This document shows, piece after piece, positions 28,686 to 37,953 of a DNA stretch of 64,000 bases. A program made the translations under genes and the position numbers. Position 1 is the stretch's first letter; every line of letters begins with the position of its first letter. The notes beneath the pieces were generated by a model, which saw only the letters and a program-made list of their open reading frames with translations, did no database searches and was not told the origin of the DNA. Origin of the DNA: Vibrio penaeicida (GTDB taxonomy: Bacteria; Pseudomonadota; Gammaproteobacteria; Enterobacterales; Vibrionaceae); the NCBI RefSeq assembly GCF_030689305.1, contig NZ_JAUYVM010000001.1, positions 62,001 to 126,000 on the forward strand, given 5' to 3'.

Positions 28686-29303
28686 GCAACTGTCTTTGTT
28701 CCCGCTCACTTTCTATATCTCTTATTTCTTCTATTTCACTTTTATAGCGTCCTCTTTAGCATCTACCTTAACGATGAAAGTCAGCACCGCAGACCTTTAG
28801 ATTAATCACATTCTATTTTATCGCCAGATACTCAATAGAGCACTCAAACGCGTTAAATTAATGACGAATTAATGTCTCGCCTGTATGTGATTACACACGG
28901 CTAGTCAGCGCCAAAAAATACGAATGGAAATAATCTGGCAGCCAAGGCTTTTCGCTCAGCCAAATTATTCTAAATCGCTTATAAGCAACGTATCTCACTA
29001 CGCAATATGAAATAAATTTTCATAGATAATTTGTTGCTAGATTTCTGAAAAAATGAGACACCAATCAAGAAAGTTATAATTTTGTAAAAAGTAGAGATTC
29101 ATCGCCTTTTCGCACAATATGACAACGACTTGTGTGACCTTTGTACAGCTTAATTTTAAGGTCGATTTTTTCCTAAAGATCAAGAAAAATATTTTTTCTT
29201 CTGCTCATAATTAAAACACTCTGGAATGGGATCTTTTTTACAGGTAATCTCTACCTAAAATGATAGGTTAGTGCCTACTTACGATTTTTTTTATTCCCCC
29301 AAC
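28686..29303. other. Long AT-rich leader region upstream of nrdA
   Basis: About 620 bases with no supportable gene on either strand. The length is unusual for this compact neighbourhood. It should hold the nrdA promoter and perhaps further regulator sites; no RNA gene was recognised. Confidence 0.4.
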
Positions 29304-29312
29304 TTATCCACA
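29304..29312 (+). promoter_or_regulatory. DnaA box upstream of nrdA
   Basis: TTATCCACA is a perfect DnaA box. A near-copy, TTATCCAAC, lies at 29324-29332. DnaA control of nrdAB is known in E. coli, so the position about 195 bases before the nrdA start is plausible. Confidence 0.65.
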
Positions 29313-29381
29313 AGTCTTCCAACTTATCCAACTTGAAAAATAGCCCACCGCGCACTATCTTGTAACTCGTTCAACCGAACA

Positions 29382-29419
29382 ACACCACATATAGTGTTTT
29401 GACGCACAATATGTAGTGG
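29382..29419 (+). promoter_or_regulatory. Tandem NrdR boxes upstream of nrdA
   Basis: ACACCACATATAGTGT (29382-29397) and GCACAATATGTAGTGG (29404-29419) resemble the NrdR consensus ACACWATATATWGTGT, with 14 and 13 of 16 positions. Their starts are 22 bases apart, about two helical turns, as expected for NrdR pairs. NrdR would repress class Ia reductase when dATP is high. Confidence 0.72.
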
Positions 29420-29505
29420 ATATAGATCACAAAGCCGACTACATTTTTACAAGAACTACCAAAGAAATACGGCTTTTAGCAGTTTCGTCAGGGAAATCTA
29501 CCAGA

Positions 29506-31788
29506 ATGAACCAACAACTAACTGTGACAAAAAGGGACGGTCGCAAAGAAAACATTGATTTGGAGAAGATCCATCGCGTTATCGCATGGGCTGCAGAAGG
29601 ACTAGACAATGTTTCCGTTTCTCAAGTTGAATTAAAGTCACACATTCAATTTTACGACGGTATTACAACGTCGGACATTCATGAAACCATTATCAAATCT
29701 GCTGCTGACTTAATCTCTGAAGAGTCTCCAGATTATCAATACCTTGCTGCTCGACTCGCTGTATTCCATTTGCGTAAAAAAGCGTATGGACAGTTTGAGC
29801 CACCAACACTTTATAAACACGTTTCCGAGTTGGTTGATGCTGGCAAGTACGATAAACACCTAATCGAAGATTACACGCAATCTGAGTTTGAAAAACTGAA
29901 CAGCTTCATTGATCATAGCCGCGATATGAATTTCTCTTACGCTGCCGTGAAGCAACTCGAAGGTAAATACTTTGTTCAGAACCGCGTAACCAAAGAAATC
30001 TATGAGAGCGCGCAGTTCCTTTACATACTAGTTGCAGCATGTTTGTTTGCTAAGTACCCGAAAGATACGCGTCTTGATTACATCAAACGTTTCTACGACG
30101 CGGCTTCGACATTTAAGATTTCCCTACCTACACCAATTATGTCTGGTGTACGTACTCCTACTCGTCAGTTCAGCTCTTGTGTACTGATTGAGTGTGATGA
30201 CAGCCTCGATTCTATCAATGCGACTTCTAGCGCGATCGTGCGTTACGTTTCTCAACGTGCAGGTATCGGTATTAATGCAGGTCGTATCCGTGCTCTGGGT
30301 TCTGAAATACGCAACGGTGAAGCTTTTCACACTGGTTGTATTCCGTTCTACAAATACTTCCAAACTGCGGTTAAATGCTGTTCTCAAGGCGGTGTCCGTG
30401 GCGGCGCAGCGACAGTGTTCTACCCACTTTGGCACCGTGAAGTTCAATCTTTGTTGGTATTAAAGAACAACCGCGGTGTAGAAGAAAACCGTGTACGTCA
30501 TATGGATTACGGCGTACAGATCAACAAAATGATGTACTCGCGTTTGATCAAGGGTGGAAACGTTTCTCTGTTCTCTCCTTCGGATGTGCCTGGTCTGTAC
30601 GATGCGTTTTTTGAGAACCAAGATGAGTTTGATCGCCTGTACGAAAAGTACGAAGCCGATGAATCCATTAAACGCGAAACAGTGAAAGCCGTCGATTTGT
30701 TCTCTCTTCTTCTGCAAGAGCGTGCTTCTACTGGGCGTATCTACATTCAAAACGTAGATCACTGTAATACTCACAGCCCGTTTGATCCGGCTGTAGCACC
30801 AGTTCGCCAGTCTAACCTTTGTTTAGAAATCGCGCTTCCTACTAAGCCTTTGAACAATGTTGAAGACGACCAAGGTGAAATTGCACTTTGTACGCTTTCT
30901 GCGTTCAACCTAGGCGCTATAGAAAGCCTTGATGATTTTGAAGAATTATCTGACTTGGTTGTTCGTGCTCTTGATGCATTGCTAGATTATCAAGATTACC
31001 CACTTCCGGCTGCTCGCAAGTCAACCATGAATCGTCGTACATTGGGTGTAGGTGTGATCAACTATGCTTATTACCTCGCTAAAAATGGTGTGAAGTATTC
31101 AGACGGTAGCGCAAATGGTCTAACACACCGTACATTTGAAGCGATTCAGTACTACCTACTGAAAGCCTCAATGAACCTAGCAAAAGAGCAAGGCGCGTGC
31201 CCTCTATTTAACGAGACCAACTACGCGAAAGGCTTGTTGCCTATCGACACATATAAACGAGATCTCGACAAGATCTGCGACGAACCTTTGCATTACGATT
31301 GGGGAACATTGCGCCAAGAAATCGTCAAACACGGTCTGCGCAACTCGACGTTATCGGCGCTAATGCCATCTGAAACATCTTCGCAAATTTCTAACGCGAC
31401 TAACGGCATCGAACCACCACGTGGTTTCGTATCTGTAAAAGCATCGAAAGACGGTATTTTGAAGCAAGTAGTACCCGATTACGTCAATTTGAAAGCAAAC
31501 TACGAGTTGCTTTGGACTATCCCATCAAACAATGGCTATTTGCAACTTGTGGGTGTTATGCAGAAGTTTGTAGACCAAGCTATTTCCGCGAACACTAACT
31601 ATGACCCAAGTGTTCAGCCAAACGGTAAAGTTCCGATGAAGCTTCTGATGCAAGACTTGCTAACCGCATACAAGTACGGTCTTAAGACGCTTTACTACCA
31701 CAACACTCGTGATGGTGCGAGTGATGAACAATCAGAAGCCGCTAAGGCTCAAGAAGATGATTGTGCAGGCGGCGCTTGTAAGATTTAA
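29506..31788 (+). CDS. nrdA: Class Ia ribonucleotide reductase alpha subunit
   Basis: 760 residues. NrdA reduces ribonucleoside diphosphates with NrdB. An ATP-cone allosteric domain is at the N-terminus (KRDGRKENIDLEKIHRVIAW). Catalytic residues are visible: Cys in RQFSSCVLIEC, Asn-Cys-Glu in SNLCLEIALP, Cys in EIALCTLSAF, and the C-terminal redox pair DDCAGGACKI. The ATG at 29506 has GGGAAA upstream; the frame is open 90 bases earlier, but that would overlap the NrdR boxes. It is followed by a perfect hairpin and nrdB. Confidence 0.97.
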   Translation: MNQQLTVTKRDGRKENIDLEKIHRVIAWAAEGLDNVSVSQVELKSHIQFYDGITTSDIHETIIKSAADLISEESPDYQYLAARLAVFHLRKKAYGQFEPPTLYKHVSELVDAGKYDKHLIEDYTQSEFEKLNSFIDHSRDMNFSYAAVKQLEGKYFVQNRVTKEIYESAQFLYILVAACLFAKYPKDTRLDYIKRFYDAASTFKISLPTPIMSGVRTPTRQFSSCVLIECDDSLDSINATSSAIVRYVSQRAGIGINAGRIRALGSEIRNGEAFHTGCIPFYKYFQTAVKCCSQGGVRGGAATVFYPLWHREVQSLLVLKNNRGVEENRVRHMDYGVQINKMMYSRLIKGGNVSLFSPSDVPGLYDAFFENQDEFDRLYEKYEADESIKRETVKAVDLFSLLLQERASTGRIYIQNVDHCNTHSPFDPAVAPVRQSNLCLEIALPTKPLNNVEDDQGEIALCTLSAFNLGAIESLDDFEELSDLVVRALDALLDYQDYPLPAARKSTMNRRTLGVGVINYAYYLAKNGVKYSDGSANGLTHRTFEAIQYYLLKASMNLAKEQGACPLFNETNYAKGLLPIDTYKRDLDKICDEPLHYDWGTLRQEIVKHGLRNSTLSALMPSETSSQISNATNGIEPPRGFVSVKASKDGILKQVVPDYVNLKANYELLWTIPSNNGYLQLVGVMQKFVDQAISANTNYDPSVQPNGKVPMKLLMQDLLTAYKYGLKTLYYHNTRDGASDEQSEAAKAQEDDCAGGACKI

Positions 31789-31824
31789 AGCTTTGAGCAT
31801 CGACTCAGAGTAAAAGTTAAAACG

Positions 31825-31846
31825 GCCTCTTTGAATTCAAAGAGGC
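31825..31846 (+). terminator. Perfect palindromic hairpin between nrdA and nrdB
   Basis: GCCTCTTTGAATTCAAAGAG plus GC is a perfect 22-base palindrome, followed by only three T. It can fold in the transcript between the two genes. It may be a partial terminator or an mRNA-stability element that adjusts NrdA to NrdB levels. Confidence 0.6.
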
Positions 31847-31867
31847 TTTAATGGATTTGAGGCATTT

Positions 31868-33001
31868 ATGGCTTACAGTACTTTCTCTCAAAAGAAAAAT
31901 GACCAATTAAAAGAACCAATGTTTTTTGGTCAGTCAGTGAACGTAGCGCGTTACGATCAACAAAAGTTTGAAATTTTTGAAAAGCTGATTGAAAAACAGC
32001 TTTCTTTTTTCTGGCGTCCAGAAGAAGTGGATGTGTCAAGCGATCGTATCGACTACAATAAGCTACCCGATCATGAAAAGCATATTTTCATCAGTAACCT
32101 GAAGTACCAAACACTTCTTGATTCTATCCAAGGTCGAAGCCCAAACGTTGCGTTACTTCCGCTTGTATCTCTACCTGAAGTAGAAACATGGATCGAGACT
32201 TGGTCTTTCTCTGAGACAATTCACTCACGCTCATACACCCACATCATTCGTAACATTGTGAATGATCCAGGGTTGGTGTTTGATGACATCGTTGAAAATG
32301 AACATATCCTAAAGCGCGCGAAAGACATTGCTCATTACTATGACGATTTAATCGAGCTGACAAATGATTACCACCGTTATGGTGAAGGTAAACACGTCAT
32401 CAACGGAGAGACCGTAGATATCAATCTAACCAAGCTTAAGAAAAAGCTGTACGTTTGTCTGATGTCTGTTAATGCGCTAGAAGCCATTCGATTTTACGTA
32501 AGCTTTGCATGTTCCTTCGCTTTTGCAGAACGTGAACTGATGGAAGGCAACGCTAAAATCATCAAGCTTATCGCTCGTGATGAGGCACTGCACTTAACGG
32601 GTACTCAGCACATGCTGAACTTGCTTCGTAACGGTCAAGATGATTTAGAGTTCTTACAAATCGCTGAAGAATGTAAACAAGAATGTTTCGACCTATTTAA
32701 AGAAGCAGCAGAGCAAGAAAAAGAGTGGGCAGAGTACCTATTCAAAGACGGTTCTATGATTGGTTTGAATAAAGACATTCTGTGTCAGTACGTCGAATAC
32801 ATTACCAACATTCGTATGCAAGCTGTCGGTCTGGGTACAGCTTACCCTGAAGCAACGTCTAATCCAATCCCATGGATCAATGCTTGGTTATCTTCAGATA
32901 ACGTGCAGGTAGCACCTCAAGAAGCGGAAATCAGCTCTTACCTTGTTGGTCAGATCGATAACGAAGTCGATGCTGAAGATTTTGGAGATTTTGAGCTGTA
33001 A
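31868..33001 (+). CDS. nrdB: Class Ia ribonucleotide reductase beta subunit
   Basis: 377 residues. NrdB holds the di-iron tyrosyl radical cofactor. Ligand and radical regions are present: [20 protein letters not shown] (radical Tyr within SRSYTHI), DIVENEHI, and [14 protein letters not shown]. The C-terminus, [11 protein letters not shown], is acidic and binds NrdA. It is the second gene of the nrdA-nrdB-yfaE unit. Its stop overlaps the yfaE start (TAATG). Confidence 0.97.
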   Translation: MAYSTFSQKKNDQLKEPMFFGQSVNVARYDQQKFEIFEKLIEKQLSFFWRPEEVDVSSDRIDYNKLPDHEKHIFISNLKYQTLLDSIQGRSPNVALLPLVSLPEVETWIETWSFSETIHSRSYTHIIRNIVNDPGLVFDDIVENEHILKRAKDIAHYYDDLIELTNDYHRYGEGKHVINGETVDINLTKLKKKLYVCLMSVNALEAIRFYVSFACSFAFAERELMEGNAKIIKLIARDEALHLTGTQHMLNLLRNGQDDLEFLQIAEECKQECFDLFKEAAEQEKEWAEYLFKDGSMIGLNKDILCQYVEYITNIRMQAVGLGTAYPEATSNPIPWINAWLSSDNVQVAPQEAEISSYLVGQIDNEVDAEDFGDFEL

Positions 33002-33279
33002 TGCAAAAAATCAAAATCAACGAACTTAGCCCTATTGTCGCCAGCAGCGAAAAGACACTGCTGGAGGAAATGGAGAGCGCGGGATTTGAACCTGAATACA
33101 ACTGTCGAGATGGTCATTGTGGTGCGTGCCGCTGTGAATTGAAGTCGGGAGAGGTCGAATACGTTGGTTTTGCGATGGCATTTACACAGTCAAAAGAAAT
33201 TTTGCCCTGCATATGCAGGGCAAAAACCGATGTCGAATTAGAAAAAGTAAACTATCAGCTCAAGGTCAAAAGCGCTTGA
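33001..33279 (+). CDS. yfaE: [2Fe-2S] ferredoxin-like YfaE (NrdB cofactor maintenance)
   Basis: 92 residues. The plant-type ferredoxin cysteines are complete: CRDGHCGACRCELKSG and LPCICRA. YfaE supplies electrons to keep or rebuild the NrdB diferric-tyrosyl cofactor. It overlaps the nrdB stop by one base, so it is translationally coupled, as in E. coli. Confidence 0.94.
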   Translation: MQKIKINELSPIVASSEKTLLEEMESAGFEPEYNCRDGHCGACRCELKSGEVEYVGFAMAFTQSKEILPCICRAKTDVELEKVNYQLKVKSA

Positions 33280-33322
33280 TATTTCGTAATATCACCCTTG
33301 CTACCCGCTAATTTTCTGCATC

Positions 33323-33589
33323 TTAAACGCATTCAGATCTGCTTAAATTTGCATATTTTCCGAGTAAATATTCAGCCGTCTTGAACGAGATATCCTTCTC
33401 ACCTATTGATTTGCCATCGTCGTCAAACAATGACATTCGATAACCACCATTCGGGGTATCGTTGTCCGCTATAGGTGCTGCTAACCAAGCCGATACTAAA
33501 TCGCTGACATGTTCGCTATGTGCTTCTCCTAACAACACTTTTTCACCGGATACTCGGTACCAAACTTTGATCATTGATTGTGTAATCAT
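33323..33589 (-). CDS. Small hypothetical protein
   Basis: 88 residues, not recognised. It has a mix of beta-like and charged segments (IKVWYRVSGEKVLLGEAH, MSLFDDDGKSIGEKDISF) and no signal peptide or membrane segment. GGAGGG lies six bases before the ATG, which strongly supports translation. It is alone on the minus strand, between yfaE and the cinA-like gene. No function is assigned. Confidence 0.7.
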   Translation of the reverse strand: MITQSMIKVWYRVSGEKVLLGEAHSEHVSDLVSAWLAAPIADNDTPNGGYRMSLFDDDGKSIGEKDISFKTAEYLLGKYANLSRSECV

Positions 33590-33808
33590 GGGTCCCTCCA
33601 GATCATAAATGATGATAACAGTGTGCCATTTAATTGTTCTGACCCTTCTTATATTAGCTAGTTCTCAGCCGATCCCAAGCCTCAAATTAAAGAAAATGGT
33701 CAAAAAATACCTTGCATAAAAAATGAAACATACTTGGTGATTTTTCACTCGCCTTTACTCTTTGAGAGATAAAGACAAATTAAAAGTCAACGAATTCTCT
33801 TATAACTT

Positions 33809-35044
33809 TTACACTGCAGAGTTAGGCACATAAAGCTCTTTTTTTCTAACCAGAGAGCTGTAATGTCCAAAGACAGCTTTTTCCTCTAAATGACGCCTTA
33901 ACATGTCCAGCATAACTGTGGCAATTAAGCTACGTTTATCCTGCTTTCCATAATTTCGCGCAAACTCGAGCACTTGACCCCACTCGCCATTTCCAGTTGA
34001 TAAAGCAACCGCAAACACATTGTCCTTCAACTTCCCACAAGATAACCCAAACGTAGCTTTACCGTTTTCTCGCGTTGCAGCAGCCAACGCCAAAGATGCA
34101 GCCAGTGGATCTTGCTCAACCAAATTTTTATCCATTTCTGTGTTCATCACCCAGCTTTGTTTAAGCTGTTTTGCCATTGGCTCACTCTCGTGCAGCCAAC
34201 TCGTTAGGAAACCACCGCTCGCCTGCTCTGCGAGTGACAATGTTGTACCGCCTTCAACTAAAAGAGCCGCTACATTGTCAATCATGGGCTCATCTACACT
34301 CACGACGTTATCTTTCAAGTGCCCATACACAATTTGAAGGAGCTTCAAACGCCTTTCCATATCTGCGGCAGGGCCAAATATCTTCACTTCAATGAAAGGC
34401 AAATAAGAGCGGTATCCCAGTTCATACTGATCGGGCAGTTTTATCAGGTCTAACTTATCCGATATGCCTGACTCAGAGAGCCCAATAGTATAGAGCCTGC
34501 TGCATTCGGACGGGAGGATATCGCGGTATGTCTCGCTTAGTGTCGGAATAATTTGCTCCTCTACCATGCGCTTAAACTCACTCGGTACACCCGGTGTAAA
34601 ATATAACTTGGCTTTATTGAGCGTCATCGAAAAACCGCAAGCTGTCCCTATTGGATTATCGATGATAGTGGCCTTTTCAGGGAGCATCGCCTGTTTGAGA
34701 TTACTGTCCGGCATAGTGAGCCCGCGACGAGTAAATTTTTCTTCCAGAACGGTTAACCACTCTTGGAACAAACTGAGTTTTTGTCCCGATGCTTTCGCGG
34801 CGGCCGATGCCGTTAGGTCATCGGTTGTCGGACCTAGCCCACCATTTACAATTACAACGTCGAAGGACTTGCTTAAACGCAAAATCTCGTCTTTTAATAC
34901 GTCAAGCTGGTCGCCAACCGTAGAACGTGCCGAAAGCTGAAACCCACTTTGATACAGGATTTCACCTAGCCATGAAGCATTGGTATCCACGATATCTCCG
35001 TGAAGTACCTCTTCGCCTGTACTCAACATTGCCACTTTCAACAT
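33809..35044 (-). CDS. CinA/YfaY-like protein, PncC half likely inactive
   Basis: 411 residues. The N-terminal MoCF-like domain is well kept (AMLSTGEEVLHGDIVDTNAS, VIVNGGLGPTTDDLTASAAA, YFTPGVPSEFKRM). The C-terminal half corresponds to the PncC nicotinamide-nucleotide amidase, but the active-site motif usually reading ESCTGG is EQASGG here, so the catalytic Ser is missing. This resembles E. coli YfaY, a CinA relative regarded as amidase-inactive. The N-terminal half may keep an ADP-ribose or NMN-type pyrophosphatase role. AAGG precedes the start. It is monocistronic. Confidence 0.85.
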   Translation of the reverse strand: MLKVAMLSTGEEVLHGDIVDTNASWLGEILYQSGFQLSARSTVGDQLDVLKDEILRLSKSFDVVIVNGGLGPTTDDLTASAAAKASGQKLSLFQEWLTVLEEKFTRRGLTMPDSNLKQAMLPEKATIIDNPIGTACGFSMTLNKAKLYFTPGVPSEFKRMVEEQIIPTLSETYRDILPSECSRLYTIGLSESGISDKLDLIKLPDQYELGYRSYLPFIEVKIFGPAADMERRLKLLQIVYGHLKDNVVSVDEPMIDNVAALLVEGGTTLSLAEQASGGFLTSWLHESEPMAKQLKQSWVMNTEMDKNLVEQDPLAASLALAAATRENGKATFGLSCGKLKDNVFAVALSTGNGEWGQVLEFARNYGKQDKRSLIATVMLDMLRRHLEEKAVFGHYSSLVRKKELYVPNSAV

Positions 35045-35257
35045 AAACTTAACCTTTGCTTTTTTCTTCTGATATCACAATTGTTCGATGCAAAATAGTA
35101 ATTCATAGTCAACTACATTCAGCTCAACTATTCTAATTAGACCGCCTTACAAGCTGATATTTTTCAATTTTTTAACGATTAAAGGGATTGCATCTATCAT
35201 TCGTAAAGAGAATAATGCTCAGCTCACTATTTTTGGTTTTTCTCAATGGAGATCTCT

Positions 35258-36148
35258 GTGCGACTGAAGTCACTGTCTACCGCATTGCTTGCATTTGCTA
35301 CGTCAACCCAAGCTGCTGATTTTGATATCAACAACTACTCTTATGACTTATATAGCGGCGATGATCAACAAAGCTACAGTCTTAACATTGAAACAAATGT
35401 AAATCCATTCTATCTCTCTTTAAATGACAATATTGAGACGGAACCAAAACTCGAAGCGCCTCTTCCATTGTATCTTCAAGTACAGCCTGAAAGAGACTGG
35501 AATTACCTGAAAGAACAAACCTATACGATTTTGGGTCTCAGTGTTGCAACAGTGGGCTTAATGACACTCCTACCAGAGAGTATTACCAAGTGGGATGCTG
35601 AAGCCCGTGATATGAGTAAGCTTGGGAAAAAATGGTCTGATAATGTCAGCCAAGGTCCTGTATGGGACAGAGACGAGCACTTCCTCAACTACATAATGCA
35701 CCCATACTTTGGTGGTGTTTACTACACGGCTTCTCGTCATGCAGGATTTAATGAATTTGAGTCTTATCTCTACTCAATGACGATGTCGACACTGTTCTGG
35801 GAATTTGGCGTAGAAGCGTTTGCTGAGATCCCCTCTTGGCAAGATATTTTCATCACACCTTTCTTTGGCGCTGTTGTCGGTGAACTGATGTTCGAAGGCG
35901 AACAAAAAATTGCCCACAATGGTGGTGAAGTATTAGGGTCTGAAACCCTAGGTGATGTCTCGCTGTTTTTCCTAAACCCAGTTGGTCACATTCATTACTG
36001 GGTGACAGACGCATGGGGTGGCGATGCGAAGTTTAACTTCCGAACTCAGCCTTGGACAGGTTACCAAACCGAAGTCGATATGGCAGTAAACCCGCAAGGT
36101 CCACTAGACAAACAGTTCTACGGAATGGAACTGACGTTAACCTTTTAA
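35258..36148 (+). CDS. DUF3943 family periplasmic protein
   Basis: 296 residues. Starting at GTG 35258, which has GGAG eight bases upstream, gives a clean signal peptide (MRLKSLSTALLAFATSTQA). An ATG at 35246 is in frame but has no ribosome site. The body has the family features: RDWNYLKEQTYTILGLSVAT, HPYFGGVYYTASR, FWEFGVEAFAEIPSWQDIFI, and FFLNPVGHIHYWVTD. DUF3943 proteins are predicted outer-membrane or periplasmic proteins of unknown function. It is monocistronic with its own terminator. Confidence 0.8.
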   Translation: MRLKSLSTALLAFATSTQAADFDINNYSYDLYSGDDQQSYSLNIETNVNPFYLSLNDNIETEPKLEAPLPLYLQVQPERDWNYLKEQTYTILGLSVATVGLMTLLPESITKWDAEARDMSKLGKKWSDNVSQGPVWDRDEHFLNYIMHPYFGGVYYTASRHAGFNEFESYLYSMTMSTLFWEFGVEAFAEIPSWQDIFITPFFGAVVGELMFEGEQKIAHNGGEVLGSETLGDVSLFFLNPVGHIHYWVTDAWGGDAKFNFRTQPWTGYQTEVDMAVNPQGPLDKQFYGMELTLTF

Positions 36149-36170
36149 CGTTGTTCTTTACCTTGTTCAA

Positions 36171-36192
36171 AGCGCCCTTCGTGGCGCTTTTT
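36171..36192 (+). terminator. Rho-independent terminator after the DUF3943 gene
   Basis: AGCGCC-CTTCGT-GGCGCT followed by TTTT, 23 bases after the stop. Confidence 0.85.
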
Positions 36193-36296
36193 CAATTTTT
36201 AGAGCTTTATTCGATTTTTAGAGCTATATCCACTGCGCTTTTAATAAACTTGATTCTTATCATATTTCCCTACCGCTAATTTTCTATACTCACTAA

Positions 36297-36348
36297 TACC
36301 CAAGCGACCTCAAGGTGCAGAGTTCAGCATCTTGAAGTTACTTGGGTA
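36297..36348. repeat. 52-bp palindromic copy of the TACCCAAG repeat
   Basis: The arms TACCCAAGCGACCTCAAGGT+GC and GCATCTTGAAGTTACTTGGG+TA face each other across AGAGTTCA. They match the ends of the 262-bp element at 10194-10455, so this is an internally deleted or minimal copy. It lies 37 bases before the ACT-domain gene. Confidence 0.7.
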
Positions 36349-36384
36349 TAGTTAATAGCCACCCTGCGATCAGGAGGATGTAAT

Positions 36385-36897
36385 ATGTACACGACTTTTA
36401 TTGTAAATTTTGTCGGCACTGCAACCCCTACCACTATCAAGAAATTAGCGTCAACGACACACGATAATGGTGGAAAGTGGCTTCTTAGCAAAGTGAATTT
36501 CATTGAACACCAAGTTGCAGCCGTTATAAAAATTGAGTTGCCATCTGAGAATGAAGATACCGTCAAAGATGCTTTCTTAAATACCCCCGACCTCATCGTA
36601 CAATTCAGCCAAGCGAGCGATCTGAGCTACGAAACCGATACCATCCACCAAATCAGATTGGACTCTAATGATAGAGCTGGCATCGTGAATGAAATCAGCC
36701 ATGTGCTGGATGGACAGGGAGTCAGCATATTAGACATGGACTGCCAGCGCGTATTTATTGCTGGCGGAGGCGGTGTCAGTTCCAGCCTCTTCAGCTCGAC
36801 CATGGCATTAAAAATAACTAAAGAATCCAACATCAACGATATCATTAACGAGTTGGAATCACTGAGCGAAGACACGCGTGTCGTGTTGGAGGATTAA
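36385..36897 (+). CDS. Double-ACT-domain protein, GcvR-like
   Basis: 170 residues with two ACT folds: one near residues 4-80 (TTFIVNFVGTATPTTIKKLA) and one near 90-165 (HQIRLDSNDRAGIVNEISHV, then VSILDMDCQRV). This is the layout of GcvR, which binds GcvA and represses the glycine-cleavage operon. It diverges from canonical GcvR and there is no gcv gene nearby, so the ligand and partner are open. AGGAGG precedes the ATG. A strong hairpin follows. Confidence 0.78.
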   Translation: MYTTFIVNFVGTATPTTIKKLASTTHDNGGKWLLSKVNFIEHQVAAVIKIELPSENEDTVKDAFLNTPDLIVQFSQASDLSYETDTIHQIRLDSNDRAGIVNEISHVLDGQGVSILDMDCQRVFIAGGGGVSSSLFSSTMALKITKESNINDIINELESLSEDTRVVLED

Positions 36898-36902
36898 AAC
36901 AA

Positions 36903-36930
36903 GATGAGAGTATCACTTGATACTCTCATC
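36903..36930. terminator. Hairpin between the convergent ACT and T6SS-module genes
   Basis: The 12-base arms GATGAGAGTATC and GATACTCTCATC form a perfect stem with a 4-base loop. There is no T tract on either side. It lies between convergent genes and could act for both. Confidence 0.65.
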
Positions 36931-36971
36931 ATACCCATATTGAAATACTCTTTTCTGCTTACTTACGTTCG

Positions 36972-37943
36972 CTAAACTGCGTGAATTTCTTCTGGGGTTT
37001 GCGCATAAATATTGATCGGTTTGCCGAGTGGCGGAATGTGTTTCTGGTTTTTTGCCATTTTAATGATGGCTTTATCAAGACCTCTATACGACATACTGCG
37101 CCAATAATTAGGATCGCGACCAATCTCTTTATCGTATGTAGCGGTCGTCAGGTCTTCACTTCGAAAAGGCTCTAGAAAAGGTAGATCAGGCAAAGGTTGA
37201 CTGATATCCATGTATTGCTGAATCACATTCCACAACCGCTTTTGATCATCTGAACGGGCAGAATCAATCAAATCCCCTATATTAATAGGTTGGCTGTAAT
37301 CACTATAGCGATGACATAGAAACACGTTAAACTTGGCGCTACCACTCTGGTCGGTCACCTCTATCATTCGACAATCAAACTCTATAAATGGGTGACTGTA
37401 GACCACATAGTCACTGCTACCGTAAAGAGTGACCATCCCTGTCTTACGATTTAGGCTGTATGTTTTTGTCACCAAATTACGAACCAGATGCTTGGGAAGT
37501 TTTTCAAATATAAGCCAAGTAAAAAACCATCTAGCAATGAATACAGTGGCAAAAAAACCAAAAATATTAATAGTAGCAGTCTTCATCATATCAGAATCGA
37601 TATAATTTGGATTGGAAAGTATAGGAATAATAAAATGATATAAAATAGCTATCGGAACCAAAAATACTGGCGAATTTTCAAGAAAACGAAATACTAAAAG
37701 GAAAAACTTTTTTGGCTCAATTTTAGATAATTCATTTTGATCTGCAGAATACATATTATCGCTTTTAGATTTTGCGAGATTTCGTTTTCTAATTAGATCA
37801 ACAGGTGTATCATCTTGAGGAGACGTATGGTGAATCTTATCTCCAAACGTGTTAAGGGGCTTAAATCTTCTCTTAATTTTCTCAGGATCCTCTTGGCTTT
37901 GAGGTTCCCTACTATCAAATACTGACGTTTCTTTTTGGTGCAT
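36972..37943 (-). CDS. Two-pass membrane protein, putative T6SS immunity paralogue (DUF6708-like)
   Basis: 323 residues from the ATG at 37943 (AGGGAA upstream). An in-frame extension of 52 codons only overlaps the preceding gene and is rejected. The N-terminal tail of about 85 residues is charged, then come two membrane spans (about 92-110 and 124-146, IFGFFATVFIARWFFTWLIF), then a soluble domain (NRKTGMVTLYGSSDYVVYSH, RLWNVIQQYMDISQPLPDLP). The start lies 10 bases after the stop of a paralogue. Both follow a large T6SS effector-like gene, the usual place for immunity genes. The immunity role is inferred from position and membrane location. Confidence 0.72.
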   Translation of the reverse strand: MHQKETSVFDSREPQSQEDPEKIKRRFKPLNTFGDKIHHTSPQDDTPVDLIRKRNLAKSKSDNMYSADQNELSKIEPKKFFLLVFRFLENSPVFLVPIAILYHFIIPILSNPNYIDSDMMKTATINIFGFFATVFIARWFFTWLIFEKLPKHLVRNLVTKTYSLNRKTGMVTLYGSSDYVVYSHPFIEFDCRMIEVTDQSGSAKFNVFLCHRYSDYSQPINIGDLIDSARSDDQKRLWNVIQQYMDISQPLPDLPFLEPFRSEDLTTATYDKEIGRDPNYWRSMSYRGLDKAIIKMAKNQKHIPPLGKPINIYAQTPEEIHAV

Positions 37944-37953
37944 TTTATTTTCC

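Noticed and set aside
29304..29332. DnaA boxes as a replication origin
   Set aside because: One perfect box and one near-copy only, no 13-mer array or dnaA/gidA context; the position fits nrdA regulation.
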